Shown here piece by piece: positions 1 to 10,600 of a stretch of DNA of 64,000 nt. Position numbers and translations under genes: made by a program. Positions within the stretch are counted from its first letter, which is position 1, and every line of letters starts with the position of its first letter. Under the pieces are notes generated by a model. That model was not told the DNA's origin and searched no databases. It worked only from the letters and a program-made list of their open reading frames with translations. The DNA lies in assembly GCF_014699035.1 (NCBI RefSeq), contig NZ_JACXAA010000013.1:62001-126000 (forward strand). The letters are read 5' to 3'. The DNA is from Spirosoma validum (GTDB lineage: Bacteria > Bacteroidota > Bacteroidia > Cytophagales > Spirosomataceae).

Positions 1-28
1 ACCGCTTTGCTCAACTTAACCAAGCTCT

Positions 29-748
29 ATGAAGAACTATTCGATTCTTAGCTGTTTCCTGGCACTCTCCCTCTCGGTATTCAGCGCATTTGCTCAGTTG
101 TCAGTCGGTGTGCAAGGAGGGTACGTCAAAAATTACCTCAATACTAGTACCGGTTACCTCGTGTCCACGCAATATGCGCCCGCCACCGGCTTCAGTATAG
201 GCATCCCGATTCGCTACTCGGTTAATAAGTGGCTGGCTTTCCAGGTTGAACCTCAACTGATTCAGAAGAATTACCGACTAAACCGCACGGGTAGTCTGGA
301 CGGGTTATACCAGACGACAACCAACCAGTATCTTCAACTTCCGATCATGGGGCATTTCTCCTTTGGTGGTGCGAGACTGAAGGGATTTATGAATCTGGGC
401 GGGTATGCCGGTTATTGGGCGACCAGTACGAACCAGGGCGCTCTTTTTGCTTTCAGCCCGCAGCTAGAGGATGAAACGGATGAATCAGACGCGTTGCCTG
501 ACTATCTACTCCAGAAATTCAATGAATCCTACACGTTCGACGGTCGAAAAGATCGTCGTCTGGAGATTGGTCTGCTGGCGGGGACCGGCATCGGCTATCA
601 GGCCGGTCGGTATAATTTTTTCGTAGAAGGGCGCTACTACTACGCTCTGTCCGATCAGCAGAAGAACTATATGATCAACCAGATTCCCCGTTACAACCAG
701 ACGTATGCTCTGCAGGTTGGCTGTCTCTATCAGTTAACGCTACGGTAA
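29..748 (+). CDS. Outer-membrane beta-barrel protein (PorT-like)
   Basis: 239 aa. A Sec signal peptide spans about residues 1-22 (hydrophobic core, then Ala-Phe-Ala before Gln). The mature part is made of alternating amphipathic strands rich in Gly, Tyr and Phe and closes with an aromatic/hydrophobic strand ending in LYQLTLR, as in small outer-membrane barrels of the PorT/OmpA-like beta-barrel families common in Bacteroidota. No enzyme motif is visible. It is the first of a run of plus-strand envelope genes and lies 25 bp before the S41-like protease gene, so co-transcription is likely. Function beyond outer-membrane localisation is not recognisable. Confidence 0.75.
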   Translation: MKNYSILSCFLALSLSVFSAFAQLSVGVQGGYVKNYLNTSTGYLVSTQYAPATGFSIGIPIRYSVNKWLAFQVEPQLIQKNYRLNRTGSLDGLYQTTTNQYLQLPIMGHFSFGGARLKGFMNLGGYAGYWATSTNQGALFAFSPQLEDETDESDALPDYLLQKFNESYTFDGRKDRRLEIGLLAGTGIGYQAGRYNFFVEGRYYYALSDQQKNYMINQIPRYNQTYALQVGCLYQLTLR

Positions 749-773
749 TACTCACTGTACTTATTTATTTCCG

Positions 774-1940
774 ATGAAACATCTTTACGCTTTAATCAGC
801 CTGTTGTTTTTGATATTGGTGACTGCCTGTCGGCAGGAATTTCCTCAAATTAATCCGCCGGAAAAGTCGGTTGCATTAACGCTAACCGATGAATTTGACG
901 CGTTCTGGACGGGCATGAACAACAGTTATGCGTTCTGGGATATCGACCCAACCGACTGGGACGCAGTGTACCGTACCTATAGACCGCTTTTTGCTAAATT
1001 GAAATCAGATGATGAAAGTAGCAGAAAGAAGGGCTATACGTACTATCAGGAAATGACGGCCAATCTGATCGACTCGCACTACACTCTGTACTTCAAAGAT
1101 CCTACCTTACCGGCAATTTCACCCTCTAATGCCAGAATACTAAAGAGGCCCAGCCTGCATCAGCCCATTCCGGTGGCGCACTATCAGAAAACCATCCCTG
1201 CCAACTACCTGAGCGCGGGCGCCGTAACCGGTGTGGATACATCTAAATCCTCCCCAGGACTTCTGGTCGCGGGTAAAATTAAAAACACGAATATTCTTTA
1301 TTTCCGCTTTCCGCAATTTGCCTTGTCAGACTGGTATGCTGATCCAACCAGTCCAGCCCAGGCGGTCGTTCAATACGTCTTCGACGAACTTCAGAACCCT
1401 GATCTGGATGGAATCATCCTGGATTTGCGGGGAAATGGTGGTGGAAACGCATCAGATCTGGACTTTCTTCTTGGGCGGTTAATCGATAAATCCTACGTGT
1501 TTGGTTCGCTCCGTGCAAAAGCCGGTATGGGGCGGTTAGATTATTTACCCTGGTTCGATTTTACGGTTCATGCCGTACCGGGTGCCCGCCCCTTTACGAA
1601 ACCGATTGTGGCGCTGGTCGATATGTTTTCAATAAGTATGGCGGAGATAACCCCCATGGCAATTAAAGCACTGCCAACGGGAAACGGAAAACTAGTTGGG
1701 GAACGTACCTGGGGAGGCACGGGACCTTTGACTCAAGAAAATGTTCGTTATAATGGCGGTGAATTTTCGACCAGTGTGCTTGCCAGAGTGTACACCTCCT
1801 CGTTAATGTTTCGCTATAAGGACGGGAAGATCTATGAGGGTATTGGCGTTCCTCCCGACGTTGAAGCCAGTTACAACGGAGTGGCCCTGAAAACGGGGAA
1901 AGATACGCAGCTCGAAACCGCCATTAGTCAGATCCGTTGA
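774..1940 (+). CDS. S41 family peptidase-like lipoprotein
   Basis: 388 aa. The N-terminus is a lipoprotein signal with lipobox LVTAC (Cys19), so the protein should be membrane-anchored in the periplasm or outer membrane. The C-terminal half resembles the S41 (C-terminal processing/tricorn) peptidase core: DGIILDLRGNGGG near residues 205-217, then SISMAE at residues 286-291, where Ser286 or Ser288 is the probable nucleophile, then GERTWGGTG. In classical CtpA-type enzymes a Lys sits in the last motif; here that place is Gly, so either another residue serves or activity differs. There is no obvious PDZ domain. It precedes an M19-type dipeptidase, which suggests a peptide-processing pair at the cell surface. 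Confidence 0.8.
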   Translation: MKHLYALISLLFLILVTACRQEFPQINPPEKSVALTLTDEFDAFWTGMNNSYAFWDIDPTDWDAVYRTYRPLFAKLKSDDESSRKKGYTYYQEMTANLIDSHYTLYFKDPTLPAISPSNARILKRPSLHQPIPVAHYQKTIPANYLSAGAVTGVDTSKSSPGLLVAGKIKNTNILYFRFPQFALSDWYADPTSPAQAVVQYVFDELQNPDLDGIILDLRGNGGGNASDLDFLLGRLIDKSYVFGSLRAKAGMGRLDYLPWFDFTVHAVPGARPFTKPIVALVDMFSISMAEITPMAIKALPTGNGKLVGERTWGGTGPLTQENVRYNGGEFSTSVLARVYTSSLMFRYKDGKIYEGIGVPPDVEASYNGVALKTGKDTQLETAISQIR

Positions 1941-2035
1941 CCAATTCATCGCCAGCCTGCAAGCTACAGACGGTTAGCCGAAGATGGTCCAAAGCGGCCA
2001 TACTATCCTTTTGCTACGTAAAATTTTCAATCAAC

Positions 2036-4003
2036 ATGTGCCAGTACATTCGTGAGTATCTGCTACGATATTGCCTGACGTTCTGGGGTATTTGTTCGTG
2101 GGCAACTGTCTTCGCCCAGGAAAAACCAACGACCTCCTTACCCTTTTCGGATTTTCACATCCATACCTCGTTTAAACATTACTATCGGCAGGTCGAAAGC
2201 CCGGACAGCACAATCCGGTATGCCAGTCAACCCGGCTACCTGAACAAAAAGTATGGTCGTACCAACTGGGTTCCCTTTACGAAAAACCAGAATAACAAGC
2301 GAACAGGTAAGGAATCCAACATGGCTAATTATGACCAGTCCAACTACGCAAATCTGGCCGGTTTGGGCGGTTCGGTCTTGTGCATGTCCATTACGCCCCC
2401 CGAAAAAATTATGCTGGCCACTCGCGGTCAGCGGTCAATAAACCTGCGTTTTGTTACCCATATGCCCATGAAGCGGCAGGAGGTGCTGGCGGCAGAAAAC
2501 AATTCCTCCTTCAAAGAATTTCTGGGTGAATACTATTACGCTATTAATCAGGACTCGGTCTATAACGGTACCAAGATTCTGCTGGCGAAAAACAACGCCG
2601 ACCTCAAACGTATAGTGACCACCGGTGGCATTGGTATGGTCATGACAGCCGAAGGGGGGCACGTACTCTTTGGTAATGATGTACTTAGCAAAATCGACAG
2701 CCTCAAATCAAAAGGGTGCGGGGAACTCTGCCGTCAGGAAATTTTTTCCAATATACAGAAAATCAGAGACTTACCGCACCGGACTTTTTTTATTACGGTG
2801 GCGCATTTCGGCTGGAACAAAATGTTCGGCAACGCCAAAAGTCTGGACAAACCCGGTCTGCGCCGGGGACTACTAACGGCGGCTTCGCTATCCGATGATT
2901 TTAGCCGTAACGTATTCGCCAAATATGGGGAGGGCATTATTGGCTGTATCCATGGTGACGTATATAGGGATACGGTTGTTCGTATGGGGAAAACAAAATT
3001 ACGCTTTAAACTGCCTTATACCGACGATCAGGTTGAGACCGATTTAGGCTATCAGGTTATGAACCGGCTGCTGGATACTGAAAATGATTTTAAGCAGCCT
3101 ATTTATCTGGATGTCAAGCATATGGATTTGAAGGCGCGATTCCAGTATTATCAATACATCGACAGTGTCAATACGCAGCGGAAAGCACAGGGCAAGAAGC
3201 TGATCCCGATTATTGCCTCGCATATTGGGCTGAGTGGCAAGAAACGGCCCGTAGCGATGGCAACGGGTTTGTTTCCACTACGGGATTCGTACGAAGAGTT
3301 GATATTTGGCCAGACCTTCTATAAAATTCAGGCCAACGAACGCGATCAGTTCTGGCGGGCGTATACCCAATCGCTCAAGCCGAGCGACCGGGTCATGTAT
3401 TTTGGTGGCCTGCCCCGAGATGTAGAGAAATCGATGAATCCGTTTCAGGGTACGGCCAATTACAATACGTTAAACTGGTTTTATCCGTGGGGCATTAATT
3501 TCTGCGATGAAGAGGTCAAAGCCATTTATGACAGCGACGGGATCATTGGTTTGAACCTGGACCGGCGTATTCTGGGCTTCACCATGCCCAACTACAATAA
3601 ATCCTACAAAAAGAATCTGCGTCGGCTCTTCAACGACGTGTATAATGCGGATGAGTATAGTCTGGCCGATGGTACACCAATCACGTTTGAGGATTATTAC
3701 CGCTCCGAACCGTTGCTAAGAAACATTTTTCACGTAGTGGAAGTGTCCGGGCGTCAGGATGCTTCTGCATGGGATCACCTGGCGATTGGCTCGGATTACG
3801 ACGGATTTATTCAGCCTATTCAACTGGCGCCCAGTGCCGAATACATGCCTTCGTTTCACCGGAAGATGGTCGTATTTGCCCGCCTGTTTTCAGTGATTCA
3901 TAACAAACAGCCACTGCTGTACGGCTTATCGACGCAAACGGCCATGGATAAATTCTTTTATACCAATGGGCGGGATTTCGTCTTCAATTATTTCCAGAAC
4001 TAA
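2036..4003 (+). CDS. M19 (membrane dipeptidase)-like metallopeptidase
   Basis: 655 aa from the ATG at 2036. The open frame extends upstream to 1937, overlapping the previous gene, but 2036 gives a proper signal peptide ending in TVFAQ. Motifs of family M19 zinc dipeptidases appear in order: SDFHIHT (residues 38-44, metal-binding His pair), TAEGGHVL (about 203-210, bridging Glu), TVAHFGWN (about 253), IIASHIGLSG (about 390) and IGSDYDGF (about 583). The protein is much longer than the usual 350-450 aa, with extra material between the motifs. Known M19 enzymes cleave dipeptides, including D-amino-acid ones. Exported location and the protease upstream fit peptide scavenging. Substrate is unknown. 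Confidence 0.78.
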   Translation: MCQYIREYLLRYCLTFWGICSWATVFAQEKPTTSLPFSDFHIHTSFKHYYRQVESPDSTIRYASQPGYLNKKYGRTNWVPFTKNQNNKRTGKESNMANYDQSNYANLAGLGGSVLCMSITPPEKIMLATRGQRSINLRFVTHMPMKRQEVLAAENNSSFKEFLGEYYYAINQDSVYNGTKILLAKNNADLKRIVTTGGIGMVMTAEGGHVLFGNDVLSKIDSLKSKGCGELCRQEIFSNIQKIRDLPHRTFFITVAHFGWNKMFGNAKSLDKPGLRRGLLTAASLSDDFSRNVFAKYGEGIIGCIHGDVYRDTVVRMGKTKLRFKLPYTDDQVETDLGYQVMNRLLDTENDFKQPIYLDVKHMDLKARFQYYQYIDSVNTQRKAQGKKLIPIIASHIGLSGKKRPVAMATGLFPLRDSYEELIFGQTFYKIQANERDQFWRAYTQSLKPSDRVMYFGGLPRDVEKSMNPFQGTANYNTLNWFYPWGINFCDEEVKAIYDSDGIIGLNLDRRILGFTMPNYNKSYKKNLRRLFNDVYNADEYSLADGTPITFEDYYRSEPLLRNIFHVVEVSGRQDASAWDHLAIGSDYDGFIQPIQLAPSAEYMPSFHRKMVVFARLFSVIHNKQPLLYGLSTQTAMDKFFYTNGRDFVFNYFQN

Positions 4004-4018
4004 TTATTTCTGTTGCCG

Positions 4019-4861
4019 ATGCATTTTATTTACAAACTAGCTGCGCTCAGTCTTTCACTAATTGGAATCAGCAAGCCTGTCAATGCTCAGTTGCAGTCGC
4101 AATCGACAGCGCCCTACGTCATTATTAAGACAGGCTATGGTTTTCCGGCCAGTCCTCAGAAAATCAATGAAGCCGAGGTAAATGTAGGTAATGATACGTT
4201 CACATCGGGTATATACGGTTCCTATGCGAAAGGAGCCAATTTTAGCCTGGGTATAGGCAAGATGCTAAACTCGACACTCGGCCTGGAAATCAACGCCCAG
4301 TATCTGCTGGGCAGCACCATCCGGGCAGACTACTCCAGTGACCTGGACAGTGTATCGGGGTTTCAGACCGACCGTATTCGGGGACTGGTATTTACGCCCT
4401 TTGTTGTGATTCGGAATAGCGGAGACTTGCTGTCTATTTATACCAAGCTGGGTTTGGCTATTGCCGCCGTTTCCAGTCGTTCTGAGTATCAGGAATCCCG
4501 GTTTATGTTAGATGGTAAACCGTATCAGATTGTCAGTCAGGCCAGTGAACCTTCACGCGCAAAAGTGGGATTTGCCGCCTGCTTTGGCTTGTCGTTTCGG
4601 GTATCGGAGAAATTTTCCCTGTTTGTCGAGGCCAACGGACAAATTATGTCGTTGCCCATTTCCCGGGGGAACTATACTAAATACGAGGTGAATGGCGTGA
4701 ACGCACTACCCACAATGACAACGAGTGATAAATCCTGGATTTATGAAAAAGCGGGCTTTCTGGAAACCGTTCCTGAAAAATCCAGCCCATCGACCAAGCT
4801 TTACAACCCGGCTTATTTCTCTTACGTAGGCCTGGGCATTGGTCTGACCTATCATTTATAA
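4019..4861 (+). CDS. Outer-membrane beta-barrel protein
   Basis: 280 aa from the ATG at 4019, 15 bp after the M19-like gene; a TTG two codons earlier is also open. Signal peptide about residues 1-23 with NAQ at the cleavage site. The remainder has the strand/turn pattern of an outer-membrane barrel, including GYGFP, repeated alternation of hydrophobic and polar residues, and a final strand LGIGLTYHL. It resembles generic porin-family/PorT-like proteins of Bacteroidota rather than a TonB receptor: there is no plug domain. It lies in the same transcriptional run as its neighbours. Cargo or partner cannot be named from sequence. Confidence 0.72.
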   Translation: MHFIYKLAALSLSLIGISKPVNAQLQSQSTAPYVIIKTGYGFPASPQKINEAEVNVGNDTFTSGIYGSYAKGANFSLGIGKMLNSTLGLEINAQYLLGSTIRADYSSDLDSVSGFQTDRIRGLVFTPFVVIRNSGDLLSIYTKLGLAIAAVSSRSEYQESRFMLDGKPYQIVSQASEPSRAKVGFAACFGLSFRVSEKFSLFVEANGQIMSLPISRGNYTKYEVNGVNALPTMTTSDKSWIYEKAGFLETVPEKSSPSTKLYNPAYFSYVGLGIGLTYHL

Positions 4862-4880
4862 TAACTAATCCATAAACTGT

Positions 4881-5297
4881 ATGAACCGTATTTATGTACT
4901 CGTCTTACTTATCCTTTTCCAGACCAGTTGCAGTCCGCATATTCAGTACGTTGGCCGGACCTATCAGCCCACGGAAGAGGTTGATACGTATTTCAATCCC
5001 GCTGATATCAAGCGTGAGTACGAAACCATGGGGCGTGTTGAAGGGATTGCCGGTATGCTTTATAATGAATACAGCGATATTCAGGAGGCAATTATTAAGG
5101 TAGCCAAGCATAAAGGAGCCGACGGTGTACTGATTTATAACATGGGCAAACGTACACTCAGTCAGAACACAAATTCATCTACACGAATAGGTAATGGTAC
5201 GGACATATTCGGTAAGCAAACCACTGTTACTACGTCGAGTTCGACAAACGCCGTTACGCAAAACACATTGCAGGCCGATTTCATCAAGTATAAGTAA
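4881..5297 (+). CDS. Small lipoprotein, YdgH/BhsA-like size, unknown function
   Basis: 138 aa. Signal peptide II with lipobox FQTSC (Cys17) followed by SPH, so a lipoprotein. The mature sequence contains a region of the type seen in short heavy-metal-binding-like or YbjQ/SIMPL-like folds (MGRVEGIAG followed by a helix ending in KHKGADGVLIYNM). I do not assign a family on that basis. The C-terminal third is a Thr/Ser/Asn-rich tail that is probably flexible. It sits 19 bp after the barrel gene and 12 bp before a membrane protein gene, so it probably belongs to the same operon. Confidence 0.6.
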   Translation: MNRIYVLVLLILFQTSCSPHIQYVGRTYQPTEEVDTYFNPADIKREYETMGRVEGIAGMLYNEYSDIQEAIIKVAKHKGADGVLIYNMGKRTLSQNTNSSTRIGNGTDIFGKQTTVTTSSSTNAVTQNTLQADFIKYK

Positions 5298-5309
5298 TCC
5301 GTACTAATA

Positions 5310-5882
5310 ATGAACGAATTTGCTCACACGCGCATGATGCTGGGGTTCGTTATGAGCTTCTGTATTGCCCAGTTGATGCGGGGTGTTTCCAGGCTTATTG
5401 TTCACCCGGCCCGTAGTCGGCCGTATGCTGTGCATCTGCTTTGGGTATTTTATATTTTCCTGGACATTGTCTTTTTCTGGTGGTGGGAATATCAGCTTAA
5501 TAAGGTCAGTCGCTGGACGTTTCTGCTGTACCTGGTGGTGATTCTATACGTCGTTCTGTATTGCCTTCTGTGTTCATTGCTTTTTCCGGAAGACATCCAG
5601 GAGTACCAGGGATATAAGGGATATTACTACGCCCGACGCCAATGGTTCTTTTCGCTTGTGGCTGTTACGTACCCGATCGATGCGCTGGACACGTATATGA
5701 AAGGTGGCACGCATATGGCCAGTTTGGGCATCGGTACTGAGTACTTCGTGCGTATGGGTCTTTACACGCTCCTTTGTTTAATTGCCACCCGGGTAGCGAA
5801 TGAACGCTACCATGCTATGCTGGCCATTTTGTTAACCGGGGATACGATAGCCTGGATTCTAAAGTATAATCAGCTTCTTTAA
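5310..5882 (+). CDS. Polytopic inner-membrane protein, unknown function
   Basis: 190 aa, strongly hydrophobic. About five to six transmembrane helices can be read, for example around residues 40-58 (HLLWVFYIFLDIVFFWWW), 65-92, 105-120 and two near the C-terminus. There is no signal peptide, cofactor motif or recognisable catalytic residue. It starts 12 bp after the small lipoprotein gene and is the last of the tight run beginning at 29; the next gene is 63 bp away. Function is not recognised. Confidence 0.65.
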   Translation: MNEFAHTRMMLGFVMSFCIAQLMRGVSRLIVHPARSRPYAVHLLWVFYIFLDIVFFWWWEYQLNKVSRWTFLLYLVVILYVVLYCLLCSLLFPEDIQEYQGYKGYYYARRQWFFSLVAVTYPIDALDTYMKGGTHMASLGIGTEYFVRMGLYTLLCLIATRVANERYHAMLAILLTGDTIAWILKYNQLL

Positions 5883-5945
5883 CCCAACCGCCCGCCGTTT
5901 CAATACATCACTCCTCTTCACTAAACGTATCCTAATCTGAACAAT

Positions 5946-7583
5946 ATGCTACATTTTTTACCAACTACTTACTCCAGTAAGCGACTTTATAAGCTAGTTC
6001 ATGCGGTACTTACCTACATGGGCGTATCTACCTTAGCCCTGGCCCAAAATCCATTGGCCCCCGCCGGGAAGTTCAATGCCTTTCTGGCCACCAATGCCAC
6101 ACTGGTTACCAATGAAAGTGAAGGGGCCATTGCGCTGGGGGGAAACCTGACGGTAGCCGGTAACTATCAGGTCGCCATCAAAGGCAACGCCACCGCCTTT
6201 ACGGTCAATGGCTATCCAATAGGATTGGTTGTTGGCGGAGGAGTTATTCTGCAAAGTGGTCGGCTCCAGGTAAACAGCAATACCTACGCCAAAATTGGTC
6301 TCTGCAACGGCAGCCCAACCACTGACGCCTTAAAAGTGTGGTATCAGGACGGAAATGGCCTTTATTACGACGTGCCACCCAATGGTGCCTATTCGACGAT
6401 TCGTATCACGAAATCGACGGCTCGTTACGATGATACACCGGTTATTCAAATTAATAAAAATGCTACACCTTCTACGGAAACCACTACACCCATCTGCCAG
6501 GGAAACGTCATTGATTTCAGCAGTGCCTTTGCGACCCTGACGAAAAATTCGGCTCGGCTGGCGCAGAATGCAGAGCGTATAAAACTGATGAATGGCAATG
6601 GCCAGCCTATTGCCAGCACCAATTTACCGAACCAGGTAAAAATCGGTTTGTATGCGGGAACCAACGTCTGGAACGTAACGGGTACCGACTTAAACCGGAT
6701 TCAGAATCTTACTTATGTTGACAGCCCTTCAGCGGATAAAGTGTTGGTTATTAACGTCGATGCCGCCGGTTCGTATACTTGGAATACGCCGAGTCTGGGT
6801 GGCGTGGGGGGCAGCAATGCGCCGTATATTCTCTGGAATTTTTACAACACGACCCAGTTGACCATCGGGGGTAACTCATCGATTGAAGGCAGTCTGCTGG
6901 CTCCGTTGGCGGCTATTACGAAAGGTCCGGTTCAGGCCAATAACCAAGCCAATATAGAAGGGCAGGTGGTGGCTCAATCGTTTGCTCAGTCGGGGGGCGA
7001 ACTCCATGATTTCCCGTTCAATGCCGATCTAACTCAGGCGTTACCTGTACGGCTGACCAGCCTGACCGGAGACGCTTTCGACAAGACCGTACAGTTGAGC
7101 TGGGAAACGGCCTGGGAGTCGAACAGCGATTACTTTGCCATCGAACGTAGCACGGATGCCCGGGAATTTGCTACGGTAGGTCAGGTACAGGCCAGGGGTG
7201 AGTCCGGCAGCCGCCAGCGGTACAGCTTCGTTGATGATCAGCCTTTATGGCCAACCGGCTACTATCGGCTCCGCATAGTCGACAAGGATGGTTCAGTAGA
7301 ATACTCACGAATCCTGGCTGTTTCAATGGACCATCCCGATCCCGCACTTCGTCTGGTCATGAATCCGGTTACAGATCAACGCATTCAGGTACAGCTTCAT
7401 AACATCCCGGCTTCGGATTTACAGTTGATCAATAGTCAGGGGCAGTTTGTGCCAGTCGAACTGACGGCTGTTAGTCAGGATATAATCAGCTTAAAACCCC
7501 TACAGCATCTGGCAGGGGGAATCTATTTTCTGCGTTATCAACAAGGGACGACGATTCGTTCATTACGTCTGCTTGTTCGGTAA
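5946..7583 (+). CDS. Choice-of-anchor A family secreted protein with T9SS tail
   Basis: 545 aa. A signal peptide ends near residue 34 (TLALAQ). Residues about 37-330 match the choice-of-anchor A domain: FNAFLATNATLVTNESEGAI near the start, then GGNLTVAGNYQV, and later GNSSIEGSLLAPLAAI with a final GQVVAQSF. Residues about 345-460 look like a fibronectin-like segment (VRLTSLTGDAFDKTVQLSW, then YYRLRIVDKDGSVEYS) common in T9SS substrates. The last 75 residues (MNPVTDQRIQV, GGIYFLRYQ, ending SLRLLVR) are a type A sorting domain. It is therefore probably exported through the type IX system to the cell surface. Role is likely adhesin or matrix protein, by inference. Confidence 0.82.
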   Translation: MLHFLPTTYSSKRLYKLVHAVLTYMGVSTLALAQNPLAPAGKFNAFLATNATLVTNESEGAIALGGNLTVAGNYQVAIKGNATAFTVNGYPIGLVVGGGVILQSGRLQVNSNTYAKIGLCNGSPTTDALKVWYQDGNGLYYDVPPNGAYSTIRITKSTARYDDTPVIQINKNATPSTETTTPICQGNVIDFSSAFATLTKNSARLAQNAERIKLMNGNGQPIASTNLPNQVKIGLYAGTNVWNVTGTDLNRIQNLTYVDSPSADKVLVINVDAAGSYTWNTPSLGGVGGSNAPYILWNFYNTTQLTIGGNSSIEGSLLAPLAAITKGPVQANNQANIEGQVVAQSFAQSGGELHDFPFNADLTQALPVRLTSLTGDAFDKTVQLSWETAWESNSDYFAIERSTDAREFATVGQVQARGESGSRQRYSFVDDQPLWPTGYYRLRIVDKDGSVEYSRILAVSMDHPDPALRLVMNPVTDQRIQVQLHNIPASDLQLINSQGQFVPVELTAVSQDIISLKPLQHLAGGIYFLRYQQGTTIRSLRLLVR

Positions 7584-7639
7584 ATCACCTTACCTGAAGC
7601 AAGCTTAGTCAACTATCCCAAGCATAAATCCTTACCAGT

Positions 7640-10600
7640 ATGGGCACCTATAAATTAACAGGCTATCTAACGGCCATCCTGCTGACTGTTTTTAGTTTAG
7701 TCAACAGCTTTGGTCAGCAACTTCAGGAAGACGACCCCTCGGTGTTTGATTTTGGCAGTTCCCAACAGATGCTGCACGGTAATTTCAGAGGCTATGATTA
7801 TGTAGAAAGCTGTAATCAATCCAGTAAAATTGTCTCAATTAAGTACAAAGACTATATCTATGTTGCCTGGATAGGGAGCATAGGCAGTGTGAATGTAGCG
7901 TGTTTGGGAAGTACCCACCAGAAAGAACTGCTTCAGCCGGGTAATGCAAATCCGAATGTGTATCATGGCTATCAGGATACGCTGGGTGGCTTCGCCTATG
8001 CTAATTATGTACCCACGATGGCGGTGTATGAGGATAAGCTGTACATTTTTTATAATCGCCAGAAGGATAATCAGGTAAAGTATCTGGCTATTACGCAGGA
8101 AGGTACTGTTACCATAGCCGAGCGCGGAGATTTGCCCGGTTCCCCGACTGATCTGGTTAATATTGTTGCCTATCCATTGCCGGAGGTCGACGGGCTCATT
8201 TTTTTTGGAAAAGGGGCCAACGATAATCACATCCGCACTTACGTGGTTGGAAAAAAGCTAAACTATTTGCCATATACTAAATATAGTACGTGGCGACAAA
8301 TTTACGATCAGACCCTGAGTGATCAATGTGTGGGAAATGTGAGTCTCTGTGAAGTCAGTGGGGGCAGACGGCTGGTTGCCTGGACGGGTACTGATTCTCA
8401 CCTGAATACCGCCTTTCTGGATTACGCTAATAATTATGATTTTGTGCTACTGGATAAACATACGCACACCGACCATAGCTCCCACATTGACGGGCCGCTG
8501 CTTTTTCGAAAGGAGAACGCCGACGACACAGACGTTCATATTCTCTGGCGGGGGGTGAACGACGATACAAAGATTTATCAGGGGGTCATTAACCCAGACA
8601 ACAAAAATACGTTTGGTCAGTTTGCCATGGAGTCTAAAATTGTTACCACCAACTTTACGCCCACGCTCATTTCGCTTAATGAAATGACTACGTATATGTT
8701 CTGGCCAGCCGCAACCGCTTCTGATCCTCCGTATAATACCAGATATACTATTATGATGGCGAAAGGATTCGATTACAAGCGTCAGGACTGGATGGGTACA
8801 CTAACTAAGGATGAACACACGCTCAAAAATCTGGTGCTGCCGGGTAGCCATAACGCCGGGATGAATGATGCGACCCAGATATCGGCCTTTCCCACATTCT
8901 ACAAAGCCCTCAATATTCCCGATTTTGGAGCCTGCAATGAGTGCGGATTTGTTACCCAAACCCTAGATATCAAGGAGCAGATGGAAATGGGCTTTCGCTA
9001 TTTTGGTATCAATCTGACTAACGCCCATTATACTCCAAACGATATTAGAAATAACCCTTATTACGATGATGAGAACCTGCTGCACACATCCGTCCAGCCT
9101 GTTGACCACGGGATGTCGACATCGACCTGCCTGGGCGAAGGTTTTGAGAATATTCTGAAAAACGCGCGCGCTTTTCTGCACGACCATCCCAAAGAGTTTA
9201 TCATTATTAATATTAAAGATACGAATTTCACTGAAACGTCGACCACTTCCATTGTCGATGACATGAACGCCATATTACCCAAGTTTAAGGATGTGATTTA
9301 CCAAAAGACCTATGAAAAAACATTTGCCGATCTAATCAATCAACCCATTGGCAACTTCAGAGGTAAAATCATTCTAACGGTTGCCGGTTCATCATTCGCC
9401 GATGTCGTACACCTAATCCAAGACGTTTTTGAGACAAGCCATGACAATCAGTATCGGTACGTTAATACGACCAATGCCAGCACGGATAAATTAATCCAAA
9501 ATCAAACCAATTTTTTCAACAACGCATCCTATACCGGTTCATACAAACGTATGGATTGGCAAATTAGCCTTACCCTGGAGAAAGTACTCTGCGATTTGCG
9601 GCCCTATAACGCCTGTAAGGAAAGCCCCAAACCCGGTTTCTGGCACCATGTGATGCACATTGCTGAATGTGCTGGCGAACTATATGAAATGGGCGAGACG
9701 ATTGTTGAGGCTATCGCGGAACCTGAAGATCCACGAAACGCGATCAAAATTGTAGGCTGGATTGCCAGTACTTTCGGGAACACAAGCCTTACGACGGTGC
9801 AGAACAACAACAAGCATCTTTACCCAACGGTGTACGATATGGTCCGGAACAAAATCATCCGGCAAAACAACATGGTCAATATCGTGTACGCTGAAGGGGT
9901 CGATTATCTCTACACCGATCTGTGTATGCAGTTGCTAACGGATTTTAACGAATACGATGACGTCAACCCGCACAACAATTACATTCAGGTAGCCAGCAGC
10001 CATGTTGGGGTTACCTGCGCTAATCCGAAATCGGGGATTGCATCAATCAGGGTAAAAGGCGGTGTCGCACCCTATACATACCACTGGCTATCGACTGGCG
10101 ACACGACGGCCACTGTCACGGGCTTACCAGAAGGCTACCATAAAGTCAGAATCACCGATGCGATGGGTCATAAAGTTACCCGGAAAGTATACGTATCCAT
10201 GCAGCCACACGCCCACAGCAGTCTGGCCTATTCGAACGTAAGCAAAACCGAAGTACAGCCTTACGGTCTCCCTAATCATTACGAAGCCGATTGCGATCAG
10301 CTCATTGCCAAAATTGAAAGTGATTATATGACCACGGGCGTCGGCGACAGCGTCACGGCCAGCGTATGGATCGACAAAAAACCGAACGGAGAATATGTCA
10401 GACGTCACTATCAACTCATGCCGGCAAAAAATGCAGCCGTTGCCACAGCCAGCGTAACGCTGTATTTCACTCAGCAGGATTTTGATGAGTATAACAGACA
10501 GGGAACGTTATACAAGTTACCGGCCAATTCCCAGGATTCAGCGCGAATGCGTAATCTGATAATCTGGCAGAAGCCGGGCAAGACCAGTGATGGAAGTGGA